Below the pieces are notes generated by a model. That model was given only the letters and a program-made list of their open reading frames with translations. It was not told the origin of the DNA and searched no databases. Positions 61,805 through 64,000 of a stretch of 64,000 nucleotides of DNA are shown here, in pieces. The translations under genes were made by a program, and so were the position numbers. The stretch is from Pseudarthrobacter enclensis (GTDB taxonomy: Bacteria > Actinomycetota > Actinomycetes > Actinomycetales > Micrococcaceae). Position 1 is the first letter of the stretch. Each line of letters begins with the position of its first letter. Location of the stretch: positions 62,001-126,000 of the forward strand of contig NZ_JAUSRE010000006.1 in NCBI RefSeq assembly GCF_030811655.1, written 5' to 3'.

Positions 61805-63040
61805 TCAGGATGGGGTGTGCTGAACGTCGACCTGGGGATATGGCGGGTGGCCAGTCAGCAGCGGTTCGGGCCGCCCCTGGGCGACGTGGTCGACGAATGC
61901 GCTCAGGTAAGCGTTGGTGATGGTGAGCGCTTCGACGCCGTCAATAGGACCGAGGGGGACTTGGGACCGGATAGGTGCGGCGAGGTAGTAGCTGCCGTAG
62001 TCGCTGAAATTAAAGTGCTGGGCTCCGGTTATCGTGTAGCACCAGGCGCCCCCGGTGCTGGCGGCCAGCAGCGTCCGTGCGGTGTCCCGACTGGTCTGGC
62101 TGCCGACGTCCGCCGGTTGGCAGGCGCCGGTTATGCAGGAGTTCTGGCTGCCGATGAGCATCATTGGCTTGGCGAGCCCGGCATCGACGACCGCGCCGTA
62201 CTGGGTGCCGTCGAGGTCGGCCGCGCCGGCGCAGTGTGGGTCCGTGCGGCACGCCTCCAACGCGGCGGCACCGCCGAAGGAGTGGCCGGCATAGACGATC
62301 GTGCCGACGGTGATGTGCCCGGCGAAGCGGCCACTGGCGTTTAGTGCCGCAAGGCGCGTAGCGGCGAACTGGTCGTCGGCCGCCCAGACGGCGACCAGCC
62401 GGTCGCCAGCGGCCTGAGCTTCGCCCGCGTGTTCGTTCGCGGTGCCGGTCGTCGGTGGTTGACCCGCATCCGTGGCGGATACCGTCTGTCCGTTCAGGAC
62501 GGTTAGGTTCGCACTGTAGGTAGGGGTGACGCCGGCGACCAGGTAGCCATGGCTGGCCAAGTCTTCCGCGAGCGTCGTGTATTGTGGCGCGGCCAAGCCC
62601 ATGCCCGGTTCAAGCACGACAACGGGGAACCTGCCCGGGGCGACCGGAACGTCGGCGTATGAGTGGTCGCGAACGTCGGCGAAGCTGGTTTCGCCAAGAC
62701 CGGCCGCCCCGCCCACATGCAATCCTGCCCAAGCGCCCGGCGTGTAGGGAGCGTGCTGCGCACCGGGGCCGGGGACACCCGGATACCAGAGCCAGACGGA
62801 CAGCTCCCGTGGCTTACCCGGTTGCGCGGCGAGCAGATCCGTGCGGGTGCTGTCGGTCCATTCAAAAAGGGTCCGACCGACCTCGTAGGGGCCAGTCGGA
62901 ACAGGCAGTGTGACCGGCTGCGCGGCCCGGATCGCGACGTAACCAGAGTAGCCGCTGACTACGACAACGAGGATGAGCGCGATCAAGAGAACCCACCGCA
63001 CCCACCGGCGTTGCTGCCTACTTCTTGCGACTTCTCCCAT
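61805..63040 (-). CDS. Platelet-activating-factor-acetylhydrolase-like alpha/beta hydrolase
   Basis: A 411-residue exported or membrane-anchored hydrolase. N-terminal helix WVLLIALILVVVVSGYSGYVAI, then a hydrolase domain with ELSVWLWYPGVPGPGAQ, VVVLEPGMGLAAPQYTTLAEDLA, nucleophile YAGHSFGGAAALEAC (GHSFG) and DLDGTQYG; the conserved His is in ITGAQHFNFSDYG. Probably hydrolyses ester or short acyl substrates. ATG 63040, no strong ribosome site. Confidence 0.85.
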   Translation of the reverse strand: MGEVARSRQQRRWVRWVLLIALILVVVVSGYSGYVAIRAAQPVTLPVPTGPYEVGRTLFEWTDSTRTDLLAAQPGKPRELSVWLWYPGVPGPGAQHAPYTPGAWAGLHVGGAAGLGETSFADVRDHSYADVPVAPGRFPVVVLEPGMGLAAPQYTTLAEDLASHGYLVAGVTPTYSANLTVLNGQTVSATDAGQPPTTGTANEHAGEAQAAGDRLVAVWAADDQFAATRLAALNASGRFAGHITVGTIVYAGHSFGGAAALEACRTDPHCAGAADLDGTQYGAVVDAGLAKPMMLIGSQNSCITGACQPADVGSQTSRDTARTLLAASTGGAWCYTITGAQHFNFSDYGSYYLAAPIRSQVPLGPIDGVEALTITNAYLSAFVDHVAQGRPEPLLTGHPPYPQVDVQHTPS

Positions 63041-63252
63041 GCCAGGATCCTAAGGGACGCGGGGTCCGGTCCCGATCACCCGACGGGGCATCACCCAGGC
63101 GCAGGACTGCGCGGCTGCGCCGTCCTGATGTTCCGAGTCCAGAGGGTTCGAACGCCACCTCACCATGCACGCGACGGGCAGGCGGCCGCCGCTCGACGTC
63201 CACCTCGAGTGCGGGCGGTCCTGCGGCTGGGTACTTCTTCATGACCTGCCGC

Positions 63253-63462
63253 CTAATAAAGGAAGTCGAGCTGGCCGACCTCGCGGCGCCTCTGGGCGAC
63301 TTTCATGGCCACCCGAACCGCTTTAACCCGTATGTAGTCAAACGTCCTCACGACTTGTCCCGGCGACGCGTTGGATTTCTCCAGGGACCACGCGACTAGG
63401 GCGTCGTACTCCTGGCGCCCCTCAATGTCCGCGGTTAGGACACTGTCGGCCAGAGAAGCCAT
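63253..63462 (-). CDS. Candidate small hypothetical protein (69 aa)
   Basis: Frame begins MASLADSVLTADIEGRQEYD, continues with SPGQVVRTFDYIRVKAVRVA and ends REVGQLDFLY. It looks helical and basic. No ribosome site is obvious. Real gene status uncertain. Confidence 0.3.
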   Translation of the reverse strand: MASLADSVLTADIEGRQEYDALVAWSLEKSNASPGQVVRTFDYIRVKAVRVAMKVAQRRREVGQLDFLY

Positions 63463-63903
63463 TCAGGCGTCGGCAAGGCTATGGCAGTCTTCGCCTGTGT
63501 GGCGGTTCTTTATGAAGCCAGCCCCCGTAGACCAGGGCATGGGCCTGGTCCTGGTCAAGGACTTTCCCGTGAATATCAGCGAGGGCCACGCCGAAGACAG
63601 AGACCGGACTGTCCTCCGACGGCAACCCGGCAACAGTGGGATTGCCTGACGCCCAGCTCGCCAAGCCCAACCTGAACCACGACCGATCCTATGTTTTCAG
63701 CCAAAATCGTGGTGTAGTCGATGCGATTTCAGATGCAATCGAACCTCCTCAACAGGCGCAATTCATCAAACTCGGCGAGGCGAAGATGACCGCTGCTGCG
63801 GAGGAATCGGAGCTGCGGACGCAAGGCCAGTGAGAACACCAAGGTTATGGTGACTGGCATGTTCAGCTCACCTGGACTGAAAACCACGTTCCTTTAACAG
63901 AAA

Positions 63904-63935
63904 ATGATCCCGCACGCTTCAGCGCGCGGGATCAT
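63904..63935 (-). terminator. Hairpin terminator
   Basis: Perfect 10-bp arms ATGATCCCGC and GCGGGATCAT around a 12-base loop. On the minus strand it is followed by TTTTCTGTT, so it most likely ends a minus-strand gene that lies mostly beyond the right edge. Confidence 0.65.
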
Positions 63936-64000
63936 CATTCTTGCTTAACAGCAGATTCTTACGCAGGCAGCTGCAGAAGAGAAAATGCTAGAAGTCCCAG

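Larger units (their letters stand above)
63041..64000. other. Sparse right end of the window
   Basis: About 960 bases with only short, unconvincing frames on both strands. The best is 63253-63462 on the minus strand (69 residues starting MASLADSVLTADIEGRQEYD); no family is recognised. It also holds the hairpin at 63904-63935. Possibly a degenerate gene region or a boundary. Confidence 0.4.

Noticed and set aside
63636..63833. Short plus-strand frame near the right end
   Set aside because: No ribosome site, no similarity and irregular codon use.

Overview
The window is high-GC DNA with actinobacterial gene content: DnaE2, a mycoredoxin-like redoxin, DUF3090, DUF5709, DUF4389, universal stress proteins and a DevR/DevS pair. 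Codon use and gene complement suggest a soil Micrococcaceae of the Arthrobacter/Pseudarthrobacter type; this is inferred from protein resemblance and was not searched. Coding is dense, GTG and TTG starts are common, and no transposase, integrase, CRISPR array, rRNA or tRNA was seen.

Region 1 (1-22.2 kb) is mostly housekeeping and stress genes: thrS (cut by the window edge); an SOS-type DUF6504-dnaE2 operon behind a LexA-like palindrome; chorismate mutase; a VOC protein; a mycoredoxin; a lipoate-ligase-like protein; a PadR-AarF operon; a thioesterase; small hydrolases; an SDR; a DksA-like protein coupled to a HEAT-like protein; a LysM/NlpC-type secreted protein behind a probable c-di-AMP riboswitch; a DinB-RNase Z-SelO operon; DUF5709; and an AI-2E-family permease.

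Region 2 (about 22.2-50.9 kb) is the most striking part. It reads as one concentrated DosR/DevR-like dormancy (hypoxia/redox) island. It holds a DevR-type response regulator, a DevS-type sensor kinase that keeps the heme ligand and distal tyrosine of mycobacterial DosS, six universal stress proteins, four P-type ATPases, phosphoenolpyruvate synthase, Hsp20, hemerythrin, a PPOX-family flavin/F420 protein, a flavodoxin-like protein, a YegP-like protein and several small unknown proteins. Sixteen copies of a 14-bp, roughly palindromic element (GGGACYTTNGGYCC and relatives) lie in front of nearly every transcription unit here. The core matches the mycobacterial DosR box (GGGACTWWAGTCCC), and the DevR recognition helix keeps the DosR base-contact residues. 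The simplest reading is that DevS senses O2, NO, CO or redox state through heme, phosphorylates DevR, and DevR switches on the whole island.

Region 3 (50.9-64 kb) holds an HNH endonuclease, three alpha/beta hydrolases, a family 2 glycosyltransferase, DUF3090, a lipoprotein, a class-A beta-lactamase-like serine hydrolase, secreted and membrane proteins of unknown role and a STAS-like protein. Gene density falls in the last kilobase, which has no convincing gene and ends near a hairpin terminator.
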